Shown here one piece after another: positions 19,832-30,978 of a stretch of DNA of 64,000 nt. This stretch comes from Pezicula radicicola (taxonomy: Eukaryota; Ascomycota; Leotiomycetes; Helotiales; Dermateaceae). The position numbers were made by a program, and so were the translations under genes. A model generated the notes under the pieces. It worked only from the letters and a program-made list of their open reading frames with translations, did no database searches and was not told the DNA's origin. Where the stretch lies: the NCBI GenBank assembly GCA_003008705.1, contig PDUO01000010.1, positions 1,116,001 to 1,180,000 of the forward strand, in the 5' to 3' direction. Positions within the stretch are counted from its first letter, which is position 1; every line of letters starts with the position of its first letter.

Positions 19832-21748
19832 ATGAGAGAAGTTAATTTCAGTATTCCTAATGTCAACAAGGCCTCGGTCGGCATCACCACAGCTTTGTAT
19901 GACCGCCGCGCCCTCGATTGCACATCTACACTGCCCCTGATCAATTCCCTCAACCACCTCGCCTACCTCACCACATCCTCCGCACGAATAAGAGACATTT
20001 TGACCGTCGATGGCGGTGTCGAGAGACTGGTATGCCTCCTCAAGGCTGGTAGGAGTAAGGATATGATGGATATGTGGAAATGGAACCTGGCTTTCCAATG
20101 CGTTGTTAATATCGGTGTTCGAGGCTCAGAAAATGTCCGGACTCGAGTGGTGGAAGCGGACATGGTTCCAGTCATCGCTACGATTCTCGATAATTACATC
20201 AAAGTGGTGGATAGATGCAAGGAAAAGGCGGATGCCAGGGCCAAGTCAGACCAAGAGCGCAGATTGAATAGCAAGTCCGCCGAGAGGGGTTCCCACAACA
20301 AAGGAGCCTCATTTGGGAATAGGCCTTCGCGATTCGAATCGGAATACCGTGCTTCTCGCAGACAACCTCCCCCACCATCTATCGACATCGCTGCTACTTT
20401 TACTACCGCTGCGCCTGCGCCTGCTACTTCCGATGCCATGGAAATCACCCCAACTGCCCCTCAATTTGCAGTCACATCCCCACCCGAGCGAACTTCCTTC
20501 TCCATCCACAGACACCATCACCATCATCACCACAGAGGACAAGATGCCCGCCAACACTTCTTACCTCCATCTCGTCATCCAATTCAACCCCTTGCAACCG
20601 CAGTCCCATCTATGGATGCCACTGATGGTTTCGATATTAGACCTGTACGTGCTGTTGACCGTCTGCCATCAATGGTTCCAGGTTTCCATTCAGGACTTAC
20701 ATCACAACCTGAATCGCCAACGACTCCTCTCCCACCTCCTCAAATCAGATCCCCTACAGTGCGCGCTACCTCGATGTCCGCTCCTTCAGCCAGATCCAGA
20801 CGGAGGCCATCAATTCGACATCAAGCTTCGTTGGTCGGCGAATCGGAAGATCCTGCGGATAGCATGGCTTCTGATGAGTCTGGTGATCCTGATATTGCCA
20901 GCGGGAGCGGAGGCGATATCCAATCTACCGTTAATATTCAGGACATAAGTATGGACGAAGGTGACAGCATGCTCACAGCTGTTGAGACTCCTCTTGGTTT
21001 GACGACTCCTACAGTATCTGAGACACAGGATGCTGATACTTTTAATATCACACATCGTTCTGCTATAGATGGCAGTATGATTAATGACGCTACAACACCT
21101 ACCGGCCCGACAATGGGTCTTTCTCCCGCCCAGCCAGCTGCTACAAACACTCCTCCTACGATGCCAACCCACAGCATCCCCCGATACCTCCTCAATGGAC
21201 CCCCTACAAATCCACAAGTTCTTGCAGCGATGCCAAGAGATGAAGATGTCCTCATGTCACTTCAGCTACTTGCTTACGTATCAAAATACTGCAATCTTCG
21301 ATCGTACTTCCAACGCTCACATCTCGTTCCCAAACTAAAGATTGGGTCAGAGCTTCATCTCCTGGATGGCGACGAAGGATCTTACGTTTCACCTCCATTC
21401 TCGCCCTGCTCATCCACTTCGCACGACCATGACCACGAAGAGGAAGAGGAAGAATACCTTCTACCCGATGATTTCAACATCTTCCCTCTAGTCGAGAAAT
21501 TCACAGTCCGGCATCACAGCCAGGATATGCAATATTGGGCTGGAGTTGTTATGCGCAATTTATGTCGCAAGGATGATTCAAGAGGAGGCATTAGGCAATG
21601 TGCTTACTATCAGTGTGGAAAGTGGGAGGAATATACCCGGCAATTTGCCAAGTGCAGGAGGTGTAGACGCACCAAGTACTGCAGTAAGGAGTGTCAGAAG
21701 AGTGCGTGGGTTTTCCACAGGCACTGGTGTGTTGCTGCTACTCAGTAA
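19832..21748 (+). CDS. samB: MYND zinc-finger protein SamB / Mub1 homologue
   Basis: In Aspergillus nidulans SamB affects septation timing and conidiophore development; the yeast homologue Mub1 works with the E3 ligase Ubr2 and E2 Rad6 in degradation of the transcription factor Rpn4. This intronless frame encodes 638 residues. The N-terminal ~130 residues are the highly conserved armadillo-like part (MREVNFSIPNVNKASVGITT, LNHLAYLTTSSARIRDIL, MWKWNLAFQCVVNIGVRGSE). The middle is disordered, with a His run (HRHHHHHHHRG) and Pro/Thr-rich sequence. A conserved block near residues 470-585 (EDVLMSLQLLAYVSKYC, DMQYWAGVVMRNLCRKDD) precedes the MYND finger at ~590-633, with the C-x4-C ... CRRCRRTKYCSKECQ ... 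HRHWC pattern intact. Confidence 0.93.
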   Translation: MREVNFSIPNVNKASVGITTALYDRRALDCTSTLPLINSLNHLAYLTTSSARIRDILTVDGGVERLVCLLKAGRSKDMMDMWKWNLAFQCVVNIGVRGSENVRTRVVEADMVPVIATILDNYIKVVDRCKEKADARAKSDQERRLNSKSAERGSHNKGASFGNRPSRFESEYRASRRQPPPPSIDIAATFTTAAPAPATSDAMEITPTAPQFAVTSPPERTSFSIHRHHHHHHHRGQDARQHFLPPSRHPIQPLATAVPSMDATDGFDIRPVRAVDRLPSMVPGFHSGLTSQPESPTTPLPPPQIRSPTVRATSMSAPSARSRRRPSIRHQASLVGESEDPADSMASDESGDPDIASGSGGDIQSTVNIQDISMDEGDSMLTAVETPLGLTTPTVSETQDADTFNITHRSAIDGSMINDATTPTGPTMGLSPAQPAATNTPPTMPTHSIPRYLLNGPPTNPQVLAAMPRDEDVLMSLQLLAYVSKYCNLRSYFQRSHLVPKLKIGSELHLLDGDEGSYVSPPFSPCSSTSHDHDHEEEEEEYLLPDDFNIFPLVEKFTVRHHSQDMQYWAGVVMRNLCRKDDSRGGIRQCAYYQCGKWEEYTRQFAKCRRCRRTKYCSKECQKSAWVFHRHWCVAATQ

Positions 21749-23754
21749 TGAGCCATTGCATCGACGCGCATGTACAATCTAAACGCTAGTCTCACTTGAG
21801 CTGGCCTAGGTGTTCAAAGGAGAACACCACACTAGCGAGGAAGCTGTGACGACAAGAGGACGACTTTCTTAATTAACGTCTATTCAGACGACGACATCAT
21901 CGAGCGACAACATCTGCATAATGGGCGTACCCTTTTTTCGATACCTTTGCCGCATATCATGTTTTGGTTATTTTGTTACTCATGGCGGACCGGGATGGAT
22001 AATCTCCATGAGGCCGCACACGACAGACTCCGATGACCGATACCCCGAGTCACTCGATCACAACATTTTTCTCACACAACACAAATCGATCACTCATCTT
22101 CCCTTTGTAGGAGTTCTTCTGGTTATGATTGGGACGAATTGAGTGTAGGGATGGAGAACTGAATTGCATTCGCTTGTTTTTTTTGTATGGGTCTTTTTTT
22201 TATGATGGAGACTTCACTTCACATGATGGTGAGGATGAGATAGCATGAAGGAGTTGGATGCACGGATGAGGGACGGGCGTGGGGAGGAATATTGTGAGAG
22301 TGTATTGAAACAGGGAGGAGAACAGTGTGGGATTGTGGAAGAGTGTTGTATGTAGGGTTATGACGAGTGAATACCACCACGTGTGCATCTGTCAATTTTC
22401 TATCTTCTAAAACCACCGTCTCTTCTAGGTGTGGCTGTGATAAGCTTAATTATTTTTACAAGCATACACAACACTAACTCGCGCATCCTTCGAACTTCGT
22501 ACGTGCGGCTTATCCTCCTCGCCAATACCTACCTACAAAGCTTCACTCGAATTAAGCACACGCACATGCACACGGCATACGCACTGCCTCAAGTCCAAGC
22601 GGATTGCGGGCAAGCACGGCAAGATTTCAGATACCGATACGAACATCAGAGCTAGACCGAAAGCCAGCTAAATTAAAATCTAATCTGAGACATAAGGTGA
22701 TAAGATCTATGCCTAAGATCTAAGACACCGGCACAGTACAGTAAGAACTAGCTAAACATGTTGATCATGCCGTGCAGATCAACGTTCAACCGTACTGTAA
22801 CGTCAATGGCTGATCAGCAGTGAGTGAGATATCTGATGTATCTGGTTATCTTAGCGTGTGTTAGTGGTGAGTAGCGTGGGATCGACAGGGCAAGACAGGA
22901 TGAGATAGTGAAGCGAAATCAAAGCGTGCGGGAAGAGGAAGGAGAGGCTGTGGTGGGGGAGGGGTGATGGCGGGTTTAGGTGATGGGTGGTGGTAGGGCT
23001 GAGGTTAGGGAGGAGGGAGAGGGAGAGGTAAGATGGTGTATAGTGTATAGTGTATGGTGCATGGTGGTAAGGCTGAGGTGGAGAAGGGGAGAAAAGGGCG
23101 AAGAGGGGAGGAAGACGGAGGTGTCGGATAATATAAGGCAGAGAACGGGAGAACGGGATAATTGTTGTTAATAGGGAATGTGTACGTAAACGAAGATGGG
23201 TGAAAATAGAAAGTGAGGAAGTTAGGGATAAGGATGGCCTAAGAGAGAGTAGAGGGCTTTGTGTTATTGATAGAGCAGGAGTTGGTAAACAATGTATAAA
23301 GAAATCCGTCTATAATTCGAAACTATGCTGTTTATCCCAAAAAAATATCACTCCTCGCCTCCCTCCCCTCTCCCTATAAAAGAAAGACCAAACCAAAGTT
23401 CAAAATAAAACCCATGCAAAAGAATCGTGCCGTGACTGAGGAATGAGAAACGAAGATGAAAATCCAAAGATGAAAAGCAAATGTGAAGTAATCAATGCCA
23501 GCTGATTATGGGTATCGTCCTGCGCTATGCCCTGAACACCCCTGAACACCGTAAGAACCCAAGGAAATCTTTCTCCATCCTCCACTCTTCACTTCCCTTC
23601 AACTCGTTCCTCCCTTTCTTCCACTTCTGTCTCCTAACTGCCCTCAGTATCCCCTCCTCTGCGTGCATAGCCACCGTTATCAACTAATGTTGTATCGTCA
23701 CCTGTCAAGAGTCAATCCTAAAGTCCCCAGTCAATCATAAGTTGGAGCCTAGGC
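21749..23754. other. Intergenic region, samB / Cys-rich small gene
   Basis: Two 3' ends face each other here. Mostly unstructured. A purine/G-rich tract spans about 22925-23160, with GTATAGTGTATAGTGTATGG repeats at ~23036-23060. The short frames at 21921-22142 and 22200-22655 look random. Confidence 0.5.
22985..23022 (+). other. Candidate G-quadruplex tract
   Basis: Five GGG runs separated by loops of 8, 9, 4 and 3 nt (GGGTGGTGGTAGGG, GGTTAGGGAGGAGGGAGAGG). This satisfies a relaxed G4 pattern on the plus strand. It lies in non-coding DNA with no other assigned role. Confidence 0.35.
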
Positions 23755-23961
23755 TTACTTCTTATCACGACGACTCTTCTTAGACCCCTTCGGATATACT
23801 GGCTCGCATCGACAAGAAGTACAGCGAGCATGGTTACAAGTACCTCCATTCACATATTCGAAGCAGTAGTGTTGGTCTACGGTCTGCCCACCGGGATAGT
23901 CCTCGCCGTGCTGGCAACAGAACCATACCCAGACTGGGTTTGCTGATCTGCTATCTCCCAT
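23755..23961 (-). CDS. Small cysteine-rich protein, 68 residues
   Basis: An intronless frame from ATG 23961 to TAA. Seven Cys and three His are arranged as VWFCCQHGEDYPGG, then HYCFEYVNGGTCNHARCTSC and a basic Lys/Arg tail (KGSKKSRRDKK). The W-x-CC ... C ... C-x-H-x2-C-x2-C layout resembles a small zinc-binding fold seen in many short fungal proteins of unknown function. There is no signal peptide, so probably an intracellular zinc-binding protein and not a secreted effector. It is flanked by long non-coding DNA on both sides, which supports it as a stand-alone gene. Confidence 0.6.
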   Translation of the reverse strand: MGDSRSANPVWVWFCCQHGEDYPGGQTVDQHYCFEYVNGGTCNHARCTSCRCEPVYPKGSKKSRRDKK

Positions 23962-26353
23962 TTTAGCTGATTGTTATGGGATCTGGGTTGTCGTTGTTGT
24001 TTTGTTATGACTGGGTGAAGGGACAATGAAACAATGCAATAAATATTGAAGATCTGGGTGAGCTTTTGATGGGAGTTAACTAGTATTTGAAGGACTGTCT
24101 TGAAAGGTATGAAAAGATGTGAACATAAATACTTATAGACTTCCCTACTTCATATCTTTTACCCCTGAGCTTGAAATCGCCCTATCCGCCCTCCCCAAAA
24201 AGGCCTTGCATGGCGGAGTAAACCCCCCAGGGCGACAAACTAGCAAGTTAATGGCTGTAAAACCCAAACTGTGAACCTATCGCGCCTATACTTCGAGCGG
24301 TCAGAACGTTAGTCGGGGGCTTTGATGTGCGCAATAAATGCCAGTGGTACATTTGCTCGGTGTACTTTGCAAAGCTTGTTCGAACATCGAAGCTGAGCGT
24401 ATCGTTAATGTGTTGTAGCTTCGGTCAAGCTAGAGGCTTTCTGGAAGGATTCGAGAAAAGCTGGTCGAAGATTTCTGCCTGCTGGTGTGCCTTCGAAATT
24501 CATAAAAGAGATTCGCTACATACTATGCCACTAAAATCAGGGCTTCGCATTTGCCCGCCTTCATCATACGATAGAGCTGCGCCATGCCCAGACAATGAGT
24601 ATTAGTGCCTAGGCCTGAGGACTACCAAAGCAGGTACTCATCGCACGTTGTGTAGGTTCCGTATGAGAGCGGCCCAGAAATTAGGGTGCGGGTGTGGCTG
24701 TTGCCCTTCACCCTCGTAATTTCTCGTATCGATGAAATGCCGACGCCCTTGGAGCATGCTCAACTTTCAAAGACCATAGTATCTCCTGTTTGTGGAAAGA
24801 TATGACAGGTAGGAGTATACTGCCCCGCTTGTTCACCGAGACCTGATAGCGCGTTTCAACCAAATAACCAAAACTACACTTCAAGTATTGGAATTATGTT
24901 ATAGAAAAATGGAACTACAGAGGTTTGAAGTCTTCATGGTGATATATGTAGGCAAAGAAGCAAGAACCCAAGTACCGGTCTTCAATACCCCTAAAAAACG
25001 AAGTATGGAGAAGAGAGATCTCTGGGTTTGAGAAGAGCCGGGTGGAGGGGTTGAGACCTGGTCCAAACTACTTAGAAGATGCAGAATGATCTTAGGCTGC
25101 AGGCACGAAGGCACGAAGGCAGATGGTGGCCTAAGAGAAGTCAGAGCAGGGCACCCTTTTGAAAAACAGGGCTGTAGTATCCGGCTAGGCTGTTCCATGG
25201 CTTGAACAACGTTCGATTGCCGAATAGCACAAGATGTTGAAGGTATTCCTTTTGTTGACCAGCTGGCTGACTTGGCCTACGTGAGCGGCTGGTCTCATCA
25301 ACTACACGGCTTAAGCAAGGCTAATATGAAAGCCCCTCGTGCACAGCCTGGTTTGGTGATGGAGCCTTGCCTATCACCGAAGGAAAAGGAAAGGAGGGCG
25401 TTGCGCCCAGTAGTCATTCACAAAAAAGCCCATATCAGGACACCTTTTAATGCCCAGAATCACAGCTTTCGCTGGGAATTGAATTTAACGTTCAAGTCCA
25501 GGCACATTTGACTCTTGTAACCCCCTGAATATGCTCCTGCCTTCAACTCACCGAAGTTGTAGGTTGACTTGGTCCGCCTAATATTTTAGCCTTTTGCCTT
25601 GATTCAGGCGACAGCGTCTCGGTATGAGCGACAGTCAACCTGGAAAAACTGCCACAGAAGTAGCGGTGAGGCCGTAGTAGATAAATTCCAGGCATGGTCT
25701 CAATTCAAAGAGAATGAAACGTGGTTCGGTGAGTGACGCCTGGTGGTTGAGGTACTTATTTGGTGTTGCCTATCAATCCAGGCGAAGCCTCGACAACACT
25801 TCGTGTCGGTCAGAAAGTTCTGATGATTCACATAGATGACGGTACTAGCCTTTACACCTTTCAATTATCTCTGAGAGTCCTCTTTCCCGATGAATTGTGA
25901 ATTTGAAGTTAGGAGTGTTGTTGTTGGAAGGATGTCGTCTAAAGAAGGTTTGTGGCTCGGAGAAACACGGCGCACTAAGCGAAAGAGAAGGCTATCTCCA
26001 CCCTCAGACCACATCCCTACCCACCCTACCTCGAATATCTCCCAACCCTTGGAAATGGTCAGGAGTCATGCTACTTACAGGATCAGTAGAATTGAAGTCG
26101 CAGGTTAAACGTTTTATTCCATAGCTATAGTGCATCTCTTCAAGCTGACTCTTAGCTTGCTGGTTCCTCGATAGCCATTGTCCATCCAAGTTCCAGCAAA
26201 CATCTGTCCCGCCATAATAAACATACTTAATCGCTGACGACATCCGTAAATGATGTGCGCTTGCTCGCCACATCGATATCTTCCGAAAGCCAGCATTCGA
26301 ATGCTGGACTATGCGGAAAGGAATAAAGATCGCCTCCCTGCCCCTCCATAAAA
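23962..26353. other. Gene-poor region with possible gene relics
   Basis: No complete gene could be built. A two-exon relic is described at 25608-25841. Other frames (24327-24605, 24899-25198, 25272-25511, 25890-26124 and minus-strand 26004-26393) lack recognisable domains. Confidence 0.45.
25608..25841 (+). pseudogene. Possible two-exon gene relic, unknown family
   Basis: A 121-bp exon-like segment (25608-25728; SRYERQSTWKNCHRSSGE, then DKFQAWSQFKENETWF) is preceded by TTGATTCAG and followed by GTGAGT. A 53-bp intron ending ATCCAG leads to a 60-bp exon (25782-25841; ASTTLRVGQKVLMIHIDDG) followed by GTACTAG. Phases match (1/1) at the join. No start, no continuation and no family could be found, so it may be a decayed fragment or chance. 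Confidence 0.3.
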
Positions 26354-28795
26354 TCAGCGTCTCTTTTCGAGATACTCTTTGGCGGCATCCCACGCCTTCT
26401 TGTCGTCCGCACTAATTTTGTTGTCCAGTGTCTTTACACCCTCATATAGTGCATCAAAGAAGGCAAAAGCAACACTCAAATCTTCGGGGAAATTAACACT
26501 GTGTGGCAGCAGACCCTTGCCCTCCGGATTGTCTTCGTCCTTCGCAGGCGCGTAATTGACCTTGCATGCCTGCTTCTCTTCGTTACTCATATCAGGCTTG
26601 ACAACATCGTCAAGGTAGGTTTTCACAGAAATGCCGAGTCCAATGTCAATATCCTTTGCAAAAGGGATGCTAGAAACTTGTCAGTCAATTGCTCGTGTTT
26701 CATAGGCCATGCTCAAGACATACCTGCGAGCCAAAGGTTTGTAGTTGCTATCTTCAATTCGAGAAGCTTGGTTGCTCAAAAGTATAGATCCGACAACAGC
26801 TTCTATGATATCTCTGTCTGCCTCTCGGACAGCCCTGATGAGTGAGTGATAAGCCAAGAAGACCTTGCTCAGAGGGCCCGTGTAGCCATTCTGCTTGTGA
26901 CGCAGTTTGAGTAAACATGCTGTCCGGCCGATCAGCATACAGCTGTTCTTGTCTTCGTCTGATCCTCGCAGTGCACCTCCGATTAACTCCCTGTGCTGAT
27001 TACGAGTATTTAAATTATCAAACTGAAGAAGCTCGTAAGCCAAAATTGCAGCCTCGTCAATATGATGAACATCGCCAAACTTTTCCACAATTGGTTGTAG
27101 GGCCTTGAGCGTAGTTTTGAGAGCGATTCCCCAAGGAGTAAGCTCATGTTTTGCATCAAAGTAACCCCGACAGAAAAGAAAGCGCCATATGGCGTTCGGT
27201 AGGACTTCATTTTCAGTATTGAGATCGTTAATCCTATCTTGTATCGATTTTGTGTTGTGAATTGTTTTTGCAGGAGGAAAGTCTTTATCGTCTAAGGCCA
27301 GAACGGCAAAAGCGAACTTCCCCGATTCTGTTTTGGTTGCCTTTTCTCTACGCTTGATATCGGGAAGTCGAACAAACCAGGTATCAATTTGCTGGTTGGG
27401 ATCTTGCAAGGACTTGAATTCCATTACTGGCTTCAGGGCATCATTGAACCAGAATCTGGTCTTCACCGCATTGCCGTAACCAAATTTGATGCCTCGGTGA
27501 AAGTGTGGGAGAACAATCGCTAAAGCTTGCTGCCTCAACGGCTCCAGTTGCTTTGTTACCAGCTTCTTATACTCCTCAGATGCGACGCCATCAAGCGTTG
27601 GAAAGATGGTGGTTTGCAGGTGGGTGAAAGGGTTGAGTAATCTTCTTCCGAAGATGCCGTCAGCAATGTATTGGGAAGACTCTTCCGGTAGTCGGAAGCC
27701 TATGTATTTCATGTTGTCGCCTGTGAGCTCGAAATATTTTCTCACCCAGACAGACCCTTTTTCCTCCACTACGACGCTGTGCTTGATGCCCATCTTGGCT
27801 TTTCGGAATTTATCTTGCCAATCTGGATCTACGGCCTTGACCTCGGCGTCAAATCCAGAACATAACACAGTGATTTGCTTGTTGTGGGTGTTCAGAAGGT
27901 TTATTGCATCCCGCATTCGGTATGGTTGCTGACTGATTATTGTGGTGTCCAACAGCGGAGGGAACGGTGCCAAGAAAGACGTGCCAAGCATGAGTAGAGC
28001 ATCCTCAAACAGATCTCTGCTGGTGATTCCAAAATGGCTCATGAGATCGGTTCGGGAAATGCCGGCAAATGTCTTGTTTGACCAATCCGAGGCTGTAGGA
28101 GGAGTGATGACAATGTCATTGATCTCGTAGAGAAGAAGCTCTTGCGAGCCCATGATACCGTCTATAAATTGTGTGGGGAGTGCCTCTAGATAGGCAAGCT
28201 AAATAGCCATTAGTAAGAGAGCGAAATGGACAGGTACTAGTACCCCATTAAACTTGTGGAGCGCATTAACTAGCGGGATCTGCCCTTCAAAGACGGGGAG
28301 AGAAAGTTACTTGCCTGAGCACAGGCACTATATGGTGCAACCATATACGAAAGTTTGAGCTCGTCGAGGACATCTTGCAATATAGTATAGAATTCCGTCA
28401 TTCTTACGGCACCTGATTTCATTAGCAGTTAAAACTTAGGTTCAGCGTAGGAGGTCTTACCAGAGGTGCCAAAAACGGTGACGGCGCCTAATGAATCGCT
28501 CTCAGTGTACTTTTTCCAGGCATCTTCAGTCTTTTGCAAAGACTCTTTTGCTTCCATGAGTGTAATATCATCCTTGCCAATAACCGACAAGCCCTCAAAT
28601 ACAAAAAGGGGTGTTATTTTGTTTTCCTGCCACCTTTCCAGTTCTTTCTGGATGCACAACTTCAAGCCCATGGGTTCACCGCCAAGAGCAGCGAGAAGTG
28701 GTTCTTGCGCAGGTGGTTCATTCATCATGGTATATAAGTAAGCTGAAGCTTCGACGCCAATTACCGCATCCTCCAACTCCTGTAAGGGCTGGGTG
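26354..28795 (-). CDS. MKT1: Mkt1-like post-transcriptional regulator (5' end uncertain)
   Basis: In yeast Mkt1 is an XPG-nuclease-fold protein that binds Pbp1 and controls translation of certain mRNAs. Exons 28795-28461, 28412-28315, 28198-26724 and 26669-26354 supply 741 residues. The N-terminal XPG-like part reads PLQELEDAVIGVEASAYLYT, ALGGEPMG, PLFVFEGLSV and SYMVAPYSACAQLAYLEALP. The long MKT1_N and MKT1_C regions follow, including FCRGYFDAKHELTPWG and ending EYLEKRR. In true nucleases the IGVEAS position is an Asp, so catalysis is probably lost, as in the family. The intron 28314-28199 begins GCAAGT, a GC-AG intron. The first exon must supply two bases of codon 1. The only strong donor in the right phase is GTAAGT at 28949, inside the upstream gene, which suggests the coding region may extend into 28950-30282. 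Confidence 0.85.
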
Positions 28796-28945
28796 CTAAA
28801 CAAAGTGGTTAGCTAACGTGGAAAACCTAAGCTTTCTGGAGGTATCCAAGACTTGTCTCGTGGTCTGTTGACTCCATTCATTGTGGAGGTATGAGACCAT
28901 TCGGTGGTCATCAGAGGTAGCGAGCAAGTCGAAAAGGGGGGGGAC

Positions 28946-30282
28946 TTACAATGATATGTTCGCGATTGACGTATCTCCTTTGGGTACTATATATAATAAC
29001 TTAGTAAGCTTAACCTTGTCGAAGGGTGCAGAATTCCAATCTTGGCCATCAGCAATAAGGGGAATGAAAGAGCAAGGACCAGGGGGAGAAGCTGCTCTTT
29101 CGGGGGGACCTGTTCTTCCTGGGAGGCTTGTTGTGGGACCCCGTGGTGTGAAGTCACCCGCTGAAGGAACAAACGGAGCTGGATAAGACTGAGTTTGGAA
29201 AGAGGTAGCTGGGGCATATGGATTTCGGTAAGATGAAGTTCGCTGGGCCCGACCGTGTGGGTCATGCTCATACGAAATATACGAATCTGGCACAGTTGAA
29301 GCTTGGCCAGCTTGTTGAGAAGGAGCTTGGTAAACCGAAGTTTGAAGCTGACCGTAGCGAAGAGGAGTTTGGTCAACTGAGGCTGTCGGATAAGTAGCTA
29401 GGTGAGGGTGATATGAAGCTTGCTGAGCCGGAGCTGTGGGATAAGAAGCTGGGTAATATGAAGCTTGCTGAGCCGGAACTGCATGATGTGGAGCTGAGTG
29501 CACGATTCCATTCTCATCGCGCTGGAAATCATCGAATCAGCCTGCGTAGCTCAGATAGGAAACCAAGAACTTACATATACATCGCTGGTCCTGCCACCTT
29601 GGGATTGGGGCGCATTGTTTGATTGATATGCCATAATCTTTGCCTTCATCTCCTCGAATGCTGCCTCGAACTGGGGCTCATTGCTTGCCAGATTTTCCGC
29701 AAGTTTGTCCTGAAGTTTCTGTAATGCTGACAAGGCTTCGACAGTCTCTCTGTTTAAAGTAGGCAAGGGGTTGGGTCGAGAGCTGTCTACATTTCCATGT
29801 TCATCGATGAGATTCTGACCCTGGCGTTGCGAGATCGCTGCCAATGAATCTTCATACTCGAGAAATGGCGCAACAGATGAAATCAACGGGCTCGTAACCA
29901 CCTTAGAGACGGGATTCTTATCGTCTTTGCCATTGCCGTCATCCTGTTGCGCTGACGGTAGCTCTCGTTCCAAATTCTCAGCTCCTCGAGTAAGTCCCCT
30001 GCGGACAGGAGTTCTTTGAGCATCTTGATCCTGTCGTCCTGGCTGTATTCGGGGGGTTGCCTCAGAGTCGTCATCTTGCTCTGTCGGTGGTGGCTCCAAT
30101 TTCCCAGCTCCTTGCACGGGTACACTACGGACAGGAGTGGTCTGAGAATTTCGGTCCTGTCGTCCCGGCTGTCTTTGGGGGGTCCCCACAGGCGCCCGCC
30201 GCATCGCCAAATCCGATGTTGTATCGCGTTCAGCTCGTTTTTTCCCTCTCTTGATCCCAGTCTTCGAATTGCTCGGTGCCAT
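28946..30282 (-). CDS. Q/P/Y-rich disordered protein, or N-terminal part of the Mkt1 gene
   Basis: Exons 30282-29575 and 29521-28946 with a 53-bp intron (GTAAGT ... TTCCAG, phase 0) give 427 residues if the frame ends at the TAA at 28946. The N-terminus is basic (MAPSNSKTGIKRGKKRAERD), followed by repeats of GRQDxxxxTPVR and a predicted helical segment (ETVEALSALQKLQDKLAENL). Exon 2 is rich in Ala, Gln, Pro and Tyr with a repeated QQASYxP motif. The stop lies inside a perfect GTAAGT donor in phase 2; splicing it to 28795 would remove 154 bp and join this frame to Mkt1, giving 1167 residues. Only ~46 bp separate this stop from any possible independent Mkt1 start. No recognised domain. Confidence 0.5.
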
Positions 30283-30978
30283 TGTATTGTTGTTCAAAAA
30301 CCAAGGGAAGACAATGAAGAAGAAAAGGATGTGATGACTTACATGAAGGCATGTTGGGCAATATGGTAGGCTTCTTGCCAAAATGTATGAAATGTCGCAG
30401 ATGTTCGTTCTTTCCAAATGTAGTTTGTTGACCCTTCAATCAGCAAGCGGTCTGAGGCGCTTGATAATCAGATTTAAGACGGCTTAATGGCACCTTCTAC
30501 TTCAGATGTGGAATATTCTCAGTGTAGGTGACGTCTGCGCGTTAAGTTGTGGTGGCGGATTGAGGAGGCGCGAGGGTTGTGGAGGGGAAGCTTCGAGAGT
30601 TCGACAGGTGGTCTGAGGAAGGATGAGTCGCGATGGCTTTTTTAGGAGTGTTCGCGGTGTATTCGAACGGCGCGTATCTTCACGTTTTGTAGATTCTATC
30701 GTTAGAGTGTTCTAGGAGAAGGACGGCGAACTTTCAGAGCTGTTGATGTGGAAAATCCAAAAAGTGAGCTTTGTGTTGCTTTCCTTCAATTTACCGTTGT
30801 CAATTAACCGACAGGGGTAAAGCTTCCTCGTCCATCCCTTTATGGGACTAGATGACACGATAAGAAAGCCAAGACCCTTATCAACAAACCCGCATTACAG
30901 TCAGATTAGATCCTCAGATCCTCAGATCTTCTCACTTTGGGACTTAAGGAAAGTAAGTAGATCACATCATCAACAACC
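30283..30978. other. Divergent promoter region
   Basis: 696 bp between the minus-strand Q/P/Y-rich/Mkt1 gene and the plus-strand oxygenase. GA-rich in the middle, with a TCAGATCCTCAGATC repeat at ~30903-30930 close to the oxygenase start. No RNA gene or ORF of note. Confidence 0.5.

Noticed and set aside
24899..25198. 99-codon minus-strand frame
   Set aside because: No recognisable domain and no supporting neighbours; Pro/Ser/Leu-rich as expected for chance frames in this DNA.
26004..26393. 129-codon minus-strand frame overlapping the end of MKT1
   Set aside because: It begins inside the last MKT1 exon in another frame. The stretch VCWNLDGQWLSRNQQ looks somewhat protein-like, but no start, splice or family support was found.
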